From the NCBI GenBank assembly GCA_958450365.1, contig CAUEEP010000433.1, positions 124,001 to 188,000 on the forward strand: a stretch of DNA of 64,000 nucleotides. The letters run 5' to 3'. Below, piece by piece: positions 1 to 9,687 of this stretch. The number at the start of each line of letters is the position of its first letter. Within the stretch, counting starts at the first letter, position 1. The notes under the pieces were generated by a model. That model saw nothing but the letters and a program-made list of their open reading frames with translations, searched no databases and was not told the DNA's origin. Source of the DNA: Mesorhabditis belari. Its lineage: Eukaryota; Nematoda; Chromadorea; Rhabditida; Rhabditidae. The position numbers and the translations under genes were made by a program.

Positions 1-143
1 TCTTTCAACGAGATGGCCGGTTCTTCTATGCGTTTGACACTCTTTTCAGGCAATTCTTTAGTCATTTCGGGCATTTCTGCAGATTTGGAAAAAGAAGAGA
101 TGCTCTGAAGACCTCGAGGAGGAAGATTCGAGAGATTGTCCAT
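1..143 (-). pseudogene. N-terminal exon of a coiled-coil CTLD gene, cut by the window edge
   Basis: Reading right to left from the ATG complement at 141-143, this encodes MDNLSNLPPRGLQ and continues with EMPEMTKELPEKSVKRIEEP towards the window edge. The same exon recurs at 16378 (shortened), 30340 (degenerate), 36617, 50636 and 60180. It is acidic and heptad-like, with no signal peptide, so this N-terminal form would be cytosolic unless another exon precedes it. The sequence just upstream on the minus strand (144-165) carries the conserved acceptor-like leader seen before the other copies. The rest of the gene lies outside the window. Confidence 0.6.
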
Positions 144-169
144 TTCGGTTGCTAGACGATTGAATGCCT

Positions 170-700
170 ACAGAATGACTGAATTTTCTCGAAGAACATA
201 TGAAAATTAAAGGAAACAGCTACCAAAGAGGCAGAATTGATGAGAAAAGACAAAATCAAACCAGCAAAATAGGGACTTCTTACCACGGAAAATAATGAGA
301 AAGGAGGGGAATGCCCGATTTACAAAAAAAATAACGACTTACAAATGACAGGGAATTTGAGTTTGAAACGGCTCAATGTGACGATTTTTTTTGGAAGGAT
401 GAGCCGTAATGGTGTTCGTTGAGAACAGGAATTGATTCTTCAAGCGTCCGTATTTGTTGTGCTTCTCGAAAGAGATTATCAAATGATTTCGATCGATTCC
501 CCAGAACTTTCGATACAGATTCTGTCCCATTTTCGGAGCAACAAGCATTTGTGTTGAGATCGGTGGCTTTCCTCTGCTCCAAGAACTTTTCCATTTCCAA
601 GGAAATTAAAAAATAATTGGCCTTTCAACCTTGAGGAATCACGCAGCAATCTTGAAGAATTCTAAACAAAATTGTGCTCCCTTAATACCGTTCTGATAAA
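170..700. repeat. Upstream block of the MDNLSN exon, repeated inverted near 50 kb
   Basis: No gene is supported here. The block is an inverted relative of about 49930-50600: both contain a run translating to RKRLSNDFDRFP and CSKNFSISK in the antisense direction. It is flanking DNA carried along with the N-terminal exon in a duplication. The open frames are not independent evidence of coding. Confidence 0.5.
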
Positions 701-777
701 TCTAGGCTGGACACTTTCTAAAAGAAGCCAATGATGACTGTTTTCACGCCTCGCTTTGCTTCTAAAAGTATAAAAAA

Positions 778-1860
778 TCAATCATCACTTGAATCCGAAT
801 CTGACGAGCTTGAAGAAGTAGTATCAGATTCACTGCCGCTGTCGATGTCATCGCAGGATGATGATGAAGAGGATTCAGTGCTTGATTCGGAGTCAGATTT
901 AGCATCTTGAAGGGAAAGGGTATGTGTAATTTGGTCCTCTTCCGAAATAAGACCGAGCTCATCAATTAAAGCTGGGTATTCCTTAAAGATTAAACTTTGC
1001 CAGGCAATAGAACCAAAAGCTGACCGCAAATCTCTCCGAGTTGCCATTTCGATTTCAATCATATAACGAATACGTGAATCCAATTGTGCTTCAGCAAGAA
1101 TGTTTCGAAGTCTTGACAAAACATTGTCCCAGGCACGCGGGGCAATCTAACAAATCATTTTCAATAAGCGTTTCTAAATAAAGAAAACCTCTGTCAGTTT
1201 CGCCCCACATTCTTTCAGAAAAGCAATACACACTTCCACTGAATCTGCCGTTGGTGTTTTAAGCATCAAAAGCATAATCTCAAGAGCAAGCAACTCGTGA
1301 GCCTAAATATGCATCGAATTCATATTGAAAGAAAAACCGCATACCACTTGTTGATTCATCAAGTGTGCGAGAAATTTACTGACAGTCACCGTTGTTACTT
1401 TGTAGTTTCGACGAGAAGATCGCTTGAACTGCACAATCAAACGCCTAAATACATAATTTCTAAAGCCTAAAACTGTGAAACATACTTAAGTGTCAATTCA
1501 TCAATAACAGGAAACTTGGAATCAATCACGCCAACCAAACCAGCGTATATATGTGGAAATGTTGGAGAAAAGGCTTGTGTTTGAATCATCGATCCGGTCA
1601 GGAAACCCCAAAAATTTTGTTTACTTGAGAAAATGCTAAAAAACAAACTTTCCACGGATACTGTTTTCTTGATGAAGCTCTCGCACAATTCCGACAAGAT
1701 TGCTGGCGTTGACTTCATTGATGAGACCGTGGATCTTTTTCTTCGGACGCTCCCAATTCTATCGTTGCAGTTGCTCACCCGATTTATCCTAAATTTTTTC
1801 TGTGGCTACGTTATCATTTGATGCATTACCTGGATTTGTTCTTGCATCAACTTCAATGAT
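778..1860 (-). pseudogene. CWC22/LET-858 (nucampholin) fragment, copy 1
   Basis: CWC22 is a spliceosome component that recruits eIF4A3 to spliced mRNA. On the minus strand, exon-like blocks run 1800-1480 (central MIF4G region, DKIAGV frame shifted), 1444-1346, 1303-1190 and 1146-778. The last reads SRLRNILAEAQLDSRIRYMI, as in the family, then jumps to a Ser/Asp/Glu-rich tail (SSSSSDSDSSDD) near the stop at 778. The stretch normally lying between (the FKLDPDFEENE region and MA3 domain) is missing. The N-terminal part is cut near 1860, where short CWC22 scraps join a LINE. This looks like a rearranged pseudogene; family assignment is firm, integrity is not. Confidence 0.75.
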
Positions 1861-1925
1861 AAAAAATGCTAAAAAACAAACTTTCCACGGATACTGTTTT
1901 CTTGATATATCCCACCAGCGAAGAT

Positions 1926-3290
1926 ATATCCCACTCATTCAGATTCCCCCTCGCGTATCTTTATCTTTATCGTCCCCCACATGTTAACAACCAGGGCTCT
2001 TTCCATCTATTTACATTTCTTGAAGATTACTTGCTACCAGATCATCCAAATTCCCTTCTTCGCGATTTTAATTTTCCTTTAACTGTTTCTCCAGGACTTT
2101 TACCTAATTTATCGCGCTTTCCACATTTAGAAAATTTCCTGTCGGCCAACAGCTTAGAAATTTTAAACAAATTCCCTACTTTCAGGAAAAGTTCGCATAT
2201 TTTAGACCTAGTTTTAACCGATTCCCCTCATTTAATTTCAGCTATTTCACCATGTCCTCCCATTGGTGGTGCCGACCATTTTTCTATGTCTTTTAATTTA
2301 ATTCTGCATCATTTTACCTCTCTGAAAGGACCGGATGATGGTAACCGTGCCTTTTGGAGAGGTAATTTCGGTGCTGTCTGTCTTTCTTTAGCGCTCTACA
2401 ATGCAAGGTTTTTCCCCGGCTAGAGATGGACGTCAACGAGTGTTATGCCGACTTCTTTCAAGAGATGAAATCGCTGTTGGACGAAAATGTACCTATTTCA
2501 ACCAGGTCTACCTTTTCTTACCCCAGTCACATATCTCGAGCTAGGCAAAGGTTAGAAACAGCTTGGCGTTATCACGATTCCCTCCATTACGCATATCTAG
2601 AAAACAAGCTAACTAAGTTCGTGAAGAAATTCGAGGCCAATATTGGACGGAAATCCGTTTTTAGTCCTACTCCCAAAGCTTTTTACTCATACGTCTATTC
2701 TAAGATTAACCCAAACCACGATTCCTCTATTAAATGCATATTTGACCCCCTTCGCAACTCGTTGATTTTCGAAAATCACAAAATTCACTCATTCCAAATC
2801 ACTAATTCCTTTGCTCAATATTTCTCCAGCGTTTTTGTAGTTGACGATGGTAGTTGCATCCCTGCTCTTCCCGCCCCAGCACATACTTGCGCAGCCCTAA
2901 TCGTCACACCAAGACTTGTCGAAACAGCAATTAGTAAGCTTAGCAATAAGATTTCTTGCACCCCAGACGGAATACCCTCTTTTGTTATACGGAAAACTAA
3001 GTTTCAAATATCACCACTACTTGCTAAACTTTTTAATCAGTCACTTCTAACGGCTAAGATCCCTAGATTTTGGAAAGACTCAACAATTTCGCCACTTTAT
3101 AAGAAAGGAGATCGGAACAAATTGTAGACCCGTCGCGCTCACCTCCTCCATTTGTAAAGTCTTAGAAATAATTATTCGCGACCACATTATTCATTATCTA
3201 AGTGAACATAAACTAATTGATAAAAATCAATTCGGCCTGCTTAAAAACCGTACATTGGCAGGTTGGTTGATTAAAAGCTTTTGATAGCGA
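1926..3290 (+). mobile_element. CR1/Jockey-like LINE fragment, plus-strand arm
   Basis: Translation shows the end of an AP endonuclease domain (LLRDFNFPL, SHILDLVLTDSP, GADHFSMSFNL), then the linker and start of the reverse transcriptase (CTPDGIPSFVIRKT, FWKDSTISPLYKKGDRN; after a small deletion, RPVALTSSICKVLE and IDKNQFGLLKNRT). There is a frame break near 2424 (FFPG-stop, then MDVNECYADFF) and another near 3120. The RT catalytic motifs further on are absent. It pairs almost perfectly, inverted, with 4564-5780. No target-site duplication or poly-A was identified. Confidence 0.85.
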
Positions 3291-5778
3291 AAGCCAAATT
3301 TCTTTAGTAACGAAAAGTCGCCAGAGCCAGAGCTCGGAAAAAAGGCCATGAATGTTCACCAGAAAGACGCAGAGGTGGCGACTGCTCACCGAAAAGGCGA
3401 AGACGGTTAGATTTAAAGATTGTCTTGGTTTACAGCTGATTTAGGTCACCATCCCCTAAGCGTAAAGCTTCTCCAGAAAGGCGAAGACGGTAATAGAGCT
3501 TTGCATCTTTTTTCATGAAAATTATTTAGATCTCGATCACCAAAGCGTGATGCCAGTCCTGAACGGCGGTAACGGTTAGTTTAACCTGGGTTGCATTCAG
3601 TATTAGTGATTTAGGTCGCTAACGCGAAAACATGCTCGACGTGAAGAATCACCAGAAAAGGCAAAAGAAAATGAAGCTCCTCAAAAAGTATGCAAGAAAA
3701 CTTTGTTGAAGTAAATACATTTTAGGAAAAGAAAGAGCCTGTTGATTTATTGCGTTCTCGCACTTACATCCCACCAGCCAAGTTGAAGTTGATGCAGGAA
3801 CAAATCCAGGTAATGCATCAAATGATAACGTGGCCACGGAAAAAATTGAGGATAAATCGGGTGAGCAATTTCCGCGATAGAATTGGGAGCGTCTGAAGAA
3901 AAAGTCTCGTCAATAAAATCCACGGTCTCGTCAATAAAGTCAACGCCAGCAATCTTGTCGGAATTGTGCGAGAGCTTCTTCAAGAAAACATCATTCGTGG
4001 AAAGTTTGTTTTTTTAGCACTTTCTCAAGTGAACAAAATTTTAGGGGTTTACTGACTCGATCGATAATTCAAGCACAAGCCTTTTCTCCAACATTTTCAC
4101 ATGTATACGCTGGTTTCTTGGAGTGATTAATTCCAAGTTTCTTGTTATTGGTGAAAGTGTCAACTTAAGTATGTTTCACAGTTTTAGGCGTTTGATTGTG
4201 CAATTCAAGCGATCTTTTCGTCGGAACGACAAAGCAACAACGGTGATCAATCAACAAGTATAGTATGTTAAGTATGTTTCACAGTTTTACGCTTTGGGAA
4301 TTATGTATTTAGGCGTTTGACTGTGCAGTTCAAGCGATATTTTCGTCGAAACGACGGTGAATGTCAGTAAGTTTCTCGCACATTTGATCAATCAACAAGT
4401 GTTATGCTGTTTTTCTTTGAATATGAATCGATGCATATTCAGGCTCACGAGTTGCTTCCTCTTGAGATCATGCTTTTGGTGCTTCAAACACCAAAGGAAG
4501 ATTCAGTGAAAGTGTGTATTGCTTTTCTGGAAGAATGTGGCGCGAAACTGACAGAGGTTTGGTTTATGTAGAAGGTCTATAATTTGCAAGCGCGTTCCGA
4601 TCTCCTTTCTTATAAAGTGGCGAAATTGTTGAGTCTTTCCAAAATCTAGGGATCTTATCCGTTAGAAGTGACTGATTAAAAAGTTTAGCAAGTAGTGGTG
4701 ATATTTGAAACTTAGTTTTCCGTATAACAAAAGAGGGTATTCCGTCTGGGGTGCAAGAAATCTTATTGCTAAGCTTACTAATTGCTGTTTCGACAAGTCT
4801 TGGTGTGACGATTAGGGCTGCGCAAGTATGTGCTGGGGCGGGAAGAGCAGGGATGCAACTACCATCGTCAACTACAAAAACGCTGGAGAAATATTGAGCA
4901 AAGGAATTAGTGATTTGGAATGAGTGAATTTTGTGATTTTCGAAAATCAACGAGTTGCGAAGGGGGTCAAATATGCATTTAATAGAGGACTCGTGGTTTG
5001 GGTTAATCTTAGAATAGACGTATGAGTAAAAAGCTTTGGGAGTAGGACTAAAAACGGATTTCCGTCCAATATTGGCCTCGAATTTCTTCACGAACTTAGT
5101 TAGCTTGTTTTCTAGATATGCGTAATGGAGGGAATCGTGATAACGCCAAGCTGTTTCTAACCTTTGCCTAGCTCGAGATATGTGACTGGGGTAAGAAAAG
5201 GTAGACCTGGTTGAAATAGGTACATTTTCGTCCAACAGCGATTTCATCTCTTGAAAGAAGTCGGCATAACACTCGTTGACGTCCATCTCTAGCCGGGGAA
5301 AAACCTTGCATTGTAGAGCGCTAAAGAAAGACAGACAGCACCGAAATTACCTCTCCAAAAGGCACGGTTACCATCATCCGGTCCTTTCAGAGAGGTAAAA
5401 TGATGCAGAATTAAATTAAAAGACATAGAAAAATGGTCGGCACCACCAATGGGAGGACATGGTGAAATAGCTGAAATTAAATGAGGGGAATCGGTTAAAA
5501 CTAGGTCTAAAATATGCGAACTTTTCCTGAAAGTAGGGAATTTGTTTAAAATTTCTAAGCTGTTGGCCGACAGGAAATTTTCTAAATGTGGAAAGCGCGA
5601 TAAATTAGGTAAAAGTCCTGGAGAAACAGTTAAAGGAAAATTAAAATCGCGAAGAAGGGAATTTGGATGATCTGGTAGCAAGTAATCTTCAAGAAATGTA
5701 AATAGATGGAAAGAGCCCTGGTTGTTAACATGTGGGGAACGATAAACAATAAAAATACGCGAGGAGGAGTCTGAATGA
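1930..5778. repeat. Near-identical inverted repeat of LINE arms (about 1930-3130 and 4575-5778)
   Basis: The translated arms differ at only a few residues over more than 200 (for example NPNHD versus NPNHE, TAKIP versus TDKIP). Both carry the same frame break after FFPG. The break therefore predates the duplication, and the arms are one old element duplicated recently rather than two insertions. The spacer holds CWC22 copy 2. Confidence 0.85.
3291..4563 (+). pseudogene. CWC22/LET-858 fragment, copy 2, with internal duplications
   Basis: Plus-strand blocks in family order: degenerate RS-rich N-terminus (3300-3660), then [18 protein letters not shown] (3740-3803), a short intron starting at the donor after the Gln codon, and the MIF4G start with an in-frame stop (about 3857-4010). 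The intron and exon around 4165-4260 are partly repeated at 4265-4400 (two versions of the RLIVQFKR-type exon). The block ends with [25 protein letters not shown] at 4445-4555. The 12-residue [11 protein letters not shown] region lacks its Gly-Gly-Ala. The minus-strand LINE begins directly after. Clearly a pseudogene. Confidence 0.75.
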
Positions 5779-5905
5779 GCGAATATATCAACAATGATTA
5801 TCTCGCAACCTGAGACCGATTGACCAGTAACAGGAATAAAGTTATAAGAACGGCAAATGAATAAGATAACACCAACACCAATAAATAGAGATTATAGAGT
5901 CATTG
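4564..5905 (-). mobile_element. CR1/Jockey-like LINE fragment, minus-strand arm
   Basis: This is the inverted partner of the plus arm and extends further 5'. At 5700-5900 on the minus strand it encodes an endonuclease core (IGVGVILFICRSYNF, GCEIIIVDI, RIFIVYRSP), which supports the APE-type LINE call. The RT part reads through GDRNALANYRPS, so the small deletion in the other arm is absent here. It ends abruptly at 4564 inside a CWC22 intron-like position. Confidence 0.85.
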
Positions 5906-5936
5906 ATGCTAGCTTTACCTCATAAGGAATCATTTT

Positions 5937-6386
5937 GGGAGTGGGACAAATGCGACCTTTTTTTCCGCACCTTGCCCATTAGCGGACCTTTTTTCGCGTT
6001 TTAAAAAAGCTCTAAAAAGCTATTATTAACCAATTTCTATTCCAAATGTTGTTTTTCTAAATAATTTGAGGGTGTAGAATTCAAATTTGGACATAACAAA
6101 GCGTGTGGAACCAAACAGACGGAGTTATACAAAGAGGAAAATCAACAATTTTCTGTAATTTGATCTGTCTTTCAAATTGGTTCCACACGCTCTGTTATGT
6201 CCAAATTTGAATTCTACACCCTCAAATTATTTAGAAAAACAACATTTGGAATAGAAATTGGTTAATATTAGCTTTTTAGAGCTTTTTTAAAACGCGAAAA
6301 AAGGTGCGCTAATGGGCAAGGTGCGGAAAAAAGGTGCGCAAATGTCCGGGTGGGCAAAAAAAAGGCCGCATTTGTCCCACTCCCAT
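5937..6386. mobile_element. Palindromic (foldback) MITE
   Basis: The ends are inverted: gtgggacaaatgcgac at 5940 is matched by its complement near 6385. The arms of roughly 190 bp pair almost base for base (attcaaatttggacataaca at 6071 against its complement at 6197), around a centre near 6120-6180. No coding sequence is present. One end of a second copy sits at 46900-46965. No known superfamily was recognised from the termini. Confidence 0.8.
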
Positions 6387-6474
6387 CATTTTTCTGGTGC
6401 GAAAAGTGAGCTGAATTTAATTTTGGAAAATAATAATTTTTCAAAAACTCTAAAATGTTAACTTTCAAAACTTA

Positions 6475-6543
6475 CTGGTTTATCAGCGCCTCGTTTAGGC
6501 CAAAAAGAGCAAAAAGGGCAAAAAACAGGATGAGAAGTCGCAT
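6475..6543 (-). CDS. First exon of a small secreted protein
   Basis: The minus-strand ATG at 6543 encodes MRLLILFFALFALFGLNEAL followed by INQ and a consensus donor gtaagt. The first 20 residues are a strong signal peptide. The exon is short and downstream exons were not identified: the MITE at 5937-6386 lies just beyond and may have broken the gene. The opposite-strand small Cys-rich gene starts 0.5 kb away, so the pair is divergent. Confidence 0.5.
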
Positions 6544-7075
6544 TGTAAAACTGTAAAATAAAAAATTGTGGTGAGGAATAAATTGAATGAAAGTTTTAAA
6601 AAGAAAATTGTCCATATAAAGATTCAAATTTTGTGGAATGAAGGAATGACAAGGAATCTGGGTGTGGAGATAGGGAATCTTTCTTTTTGAAATGTTTTGA
6701 AATGGTTTCTCGTCCATTTACCCGTTCCACTATTTCGAATTTGTTTTACCAAAGAAAGTTTGCCTTCTTCAAATCTTCAATCACATCTATTTTACAAACC
6801 CAAAGTTAGCATTTGAAAGTTAGCAAAAATTCGTCGTGTGGGCGGTGAAAGACCAACAAAAATGCATCATTTGATCTCTTTATTGGATTTAGTGAGTTTT
6901 CAATAACAGTTTGACCAAAGCTTGCTCTAAAAGCCTAGCACGGTCATTCCAATTCTAGCTTCACAATAAAATGAATAGACTTGGCATTCAATGACAAATT
7001 GACCAATTCACGAGATCAAACTAGGCGAATGACCTCTATAAAATGACTGCTCGACCAAAAAGTTGCTTACACTCA

Positions 7076-7622
7076 ATGAGAATGCAAACACTTTTCTGGA
7101 CAACTCTTCTGATGCTCGTTGGTGAGTGTTGAACTTTTTCTGATAAATTTTGTTCTCATTCGGCTTCAGTAGTCAGTTTCAGACTTGTCATTTTATCCAT
7201 GTAAAACATTTCCCAACTCTAGCTCCCTCACTTTGCGTGGAACCATCAGGCATTCGCCACTTTCGTCATATCTCCGAATGCACATGGGCTTGCAAATCGA
7301 AAACTCCTTTAGCTAATGTGCAGAAGTGTTGTGTTGTAGGTATTTTGTCTCAAAGAAATCCAAAAGTTAATTCAAGCTAATCTCAACTTTCAGAAAGGAT
7401 TGGGAACAATAAGATTTGCATAAACAGCTCTAGTTTTTTTTCTTCTTTATCAGGAAATTATTTTAGCAGCAAAAAGCTGGCAACTGGGGCACGTGTACTC
7501 AGTACTTTCAAGCAGTTTGTGCAAGGAAAGACGTGACTTGGTCAGCTGATGGAGAAACACTCTGCTCGTATTATGGCTTCGGTTTCGAATGTATGGATCG
7601 ATATCAATTGGGTGGAAGTTAA
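7076..7622 (+). CDS. Small cysteine-rich secreted peptide gene, at least four exons
   Basis: Exon 1 (7076-7121) encodes MRMQTLFWTTLLMLV, a signal peptide, and ends at gtgagt. Exon 2 (7223-7339, same phase) encodes a stretch with SLCVEP, SECTWACKS and QKCCVV. Exon 3 (7394-about 7432) gives NNKICINSS. A final block ending at the stop 7620-7622 reads NWGTCTQYF..AVCARK, ETLCSYYGFGFECMD. The exon 3 to exon 4 join is not clear by eye and may contain a frameshift. About ten cysteines suggest a disulphide-rich secreted peptide. Function is not recognised; I make no claim about toxicity or antimicrobial activity. Confidence 0.6.
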
Positions 7623-7960
7623 TGCTTTATGATGAGAATAAATTTGGGACAAATCGTGACTGCATTCTGACCCAAAACAAAAATGAAACGCAATCGAGAA
7701 CATATCAATGCTAAGGCCAAAGTAAGTTGTCAGCACCACTAATCATAGCCTCCAAAATTTTCTGGAAGGTGAAAGGAAATGCTTTATGATTAGAATAAAT
7801 TGGGGCAAAAAACGTGACTCTATTCTGACCCAAAACAAAAATGAAACACGATCGAGAACATATCAATGCTCAATCAACGAGAACATATCAACACTCAATC
7901 AACGTAAGTTGTCGACACCACTAGTCATAGCTTCCAAAATTTCCATTTAAGATAGTAAGT
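7619..7960. repeat. Tandem duplication of 3' flanking DNA (about 160 bp unit)
   Basis: Two units start at about 7619 and 7778, each with atgctttatgat.agaataaa, gacccaaaacaaaaatgaaa, gagaacatatcaa and a final cataGCttCCaaaattt-like end. The second unit has an internal repeat of gagaacatatcaa. AATAAA-like signals lie in each unit. Confidence 0.75.
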
Positions 7961-8359
7961 CAATCAATTTGTGAATATCACCGACCTAATGTAAACGAGT
8001 ATTCAATTTTTAATCCTAACTTTGAAAAAAGTCTTGCTTCCCTTCAAGTCTTACAAAAAAAAAGTCGTCAAAAAAGTATTACAGTCCTGATACAAGGATG
8101 GTGACATGGAATTAGTACTAAATTATTCGCGAAATTCACCAGAACAAACATGATCAGTCAAACAGATTCAGTGTTCAGAGCCATTCCACAAAATGATAAC
8201 AAATTAATCGCCGCCCGATCGAATCACAGAACGCCGAGCTTTCGATCTATGCCGTTATTCTATTCTAGAAAAAAACAATCCGCAGTTGTGTGTTTTCAGA
8301 AGAATGAATCAGATTGGATTTATTGGTTTTTGTCCATAGATAGGAAGATAAAGCATTTC

Positions 8360-8801
8360 TCAGAACTGAGAGCTCCTTTTGCAAATAAAACGAAACTGAT
8401 CGGTAGGAGAAAAGACCTGCCATTTCCCTCTCATTTCCTAGCCCCAAAGCTGAAATGTGTTCATTTCTGATGGAAATACTTTGATAAAACACTTTGCGTT
8501 ATTCTACACAAAGATTGAAGATCCTAAGATTGACCCAGATATTTTAGGATTAACTATGCATTGGAAATTACAAGAAATATTGATGATTTCACGTTGAAAA
8601 TCTCACAAAACCGTGGGTGTTCGAATCCGGCTCTCCAACGTCCCAATTCGTGAAATCCACCGAACTTCCATCCATCGATTCAAAAGCAGTATTCTCCATT
8701 TTGACCTCTTCCCATCTTCGACGCAAGTCCTTCATTTCATTCATGGAAAATTGGGGATTTTTGGATCCCTCGTCTCTATCGTCTCTGGTGATTCCATCCA
8801 A
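8360..8801 (-). pseudogene. CTLD gene fragment (exons 3 and 4) with a mariner tail fused in
   Basis: Minus-strand exon 3 (about 8700-8590) reads FESMDGSSVDFTNWDVGEPD; exon 4 (8449-8360) ends FRFICKRSSQF-stop but has an in-frame TAG and a 6-base insertion near its start. Upstream of exon 3 the frame carries PQFSMNEMKDLRRRWEEV, which matches the C-terminal end of mariner transposase (compare RDLRRRWEQAINNNGEY at 32190). CTLD exons 1-2 are absent. Confidence 0.65.
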
Positions 8802-8939
8802 TTAACGCCATTCCAAACACTCACAAATCGGCTTCCAACCTGGTCTCCAATTCGGAGACTCTTGTCGTGATCTCGCTAGCTCCACGTCCGGTTTTGTTCG
8901 CTCACGATCGTTCGCTTTGCCCGCTGTCTAATTGGGGGA

Positions 8940-9640
8940 CTCGTGAAAGTATTTGCGCTGATGGGTTGGAAAATAAACATAGTTCGGCCCTTTGGACCGT
9001 ACAAATCTCTCATTAGGCCTTTCAGACAGTTCAGAAAAGTCCACGGTTACACTCAGGCCCTTCTGGCCTTCAAAAATTTTCATTCCAGTCCTTCGGGTCT
9101 TTCAGAAAATTCATTCCTGCCCTTGGGGCCGTCAAAACAGTGATTCAGGTCTTACACACATCGGTGCAATTTGCGTTTTTTGATGAATTTTGATGAAAGA
9201 TGTGTCATTCTACACAGAAAAATGTACTCATTTTAAAACAGGAAAAATTTTCCAAATTCTCCTGACAGATTTTTTGAAAAATCGTTTTTTAGTGGAAAAA
9301 GCGTCATTTACAACGGAGAACCCCGGAAATCCCTTTTTTTCGAAGCCTTTAACTCGGTGACATCGCAAAATCGAAAGATGTAAGGTGATAGATTCGATTT
9401 ATTAGATTCTTATCTTCCTTTTCACACCAAAAGCAAGCAATTATAAAGCCTCCACAAAAACTAGTAGTATTGTGAATCTAAAAATAACTGTCTGTCTGTT
9501 TGTAATGACCTCAGAAAGCGACTTTTAAATGCTCAAAATTCCGTTCTCAAACATCTATTCCGGCTTGTCAAAACAGTTATTCCTGCCCTTTGGGCCGTCA
9601 AAACTTTCACTTTGGCACTTTGGCATCGTCGCTCCATTCA
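8940..9640. repeat. Imperfect short repeats around 'ccctttgggcc'
   Basis: No gene is supported. Between 8980 and 9150, and again at 9560-9620, there are several imperfect copies of a roughly 40 bp motif built on tcaggccctttggnccgtcaaaa. The remainder is AT-rich with no recognised feature. A single related motif occurs at 35655. Confidence 0.4.
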
Positions 9641-9687
9641 TTCTTCCCATTTCCTTGAATTCAAAACGAATTCACCAATCGATCGGA

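Noticed and set aside
419..616. Open frame repeated at 49919-50299
   Set aside because: It lies in duplicated upstream DNA; the frame is conserved only because the DNA was copied, and it shows no domain or splice logic.
8943..9183. Proline-rich frame (GPYKSLIRPF, FLPLGPSKQ)
   Set aside because: Explained by the short nucleotide repeats; frame changes between repeat copies.
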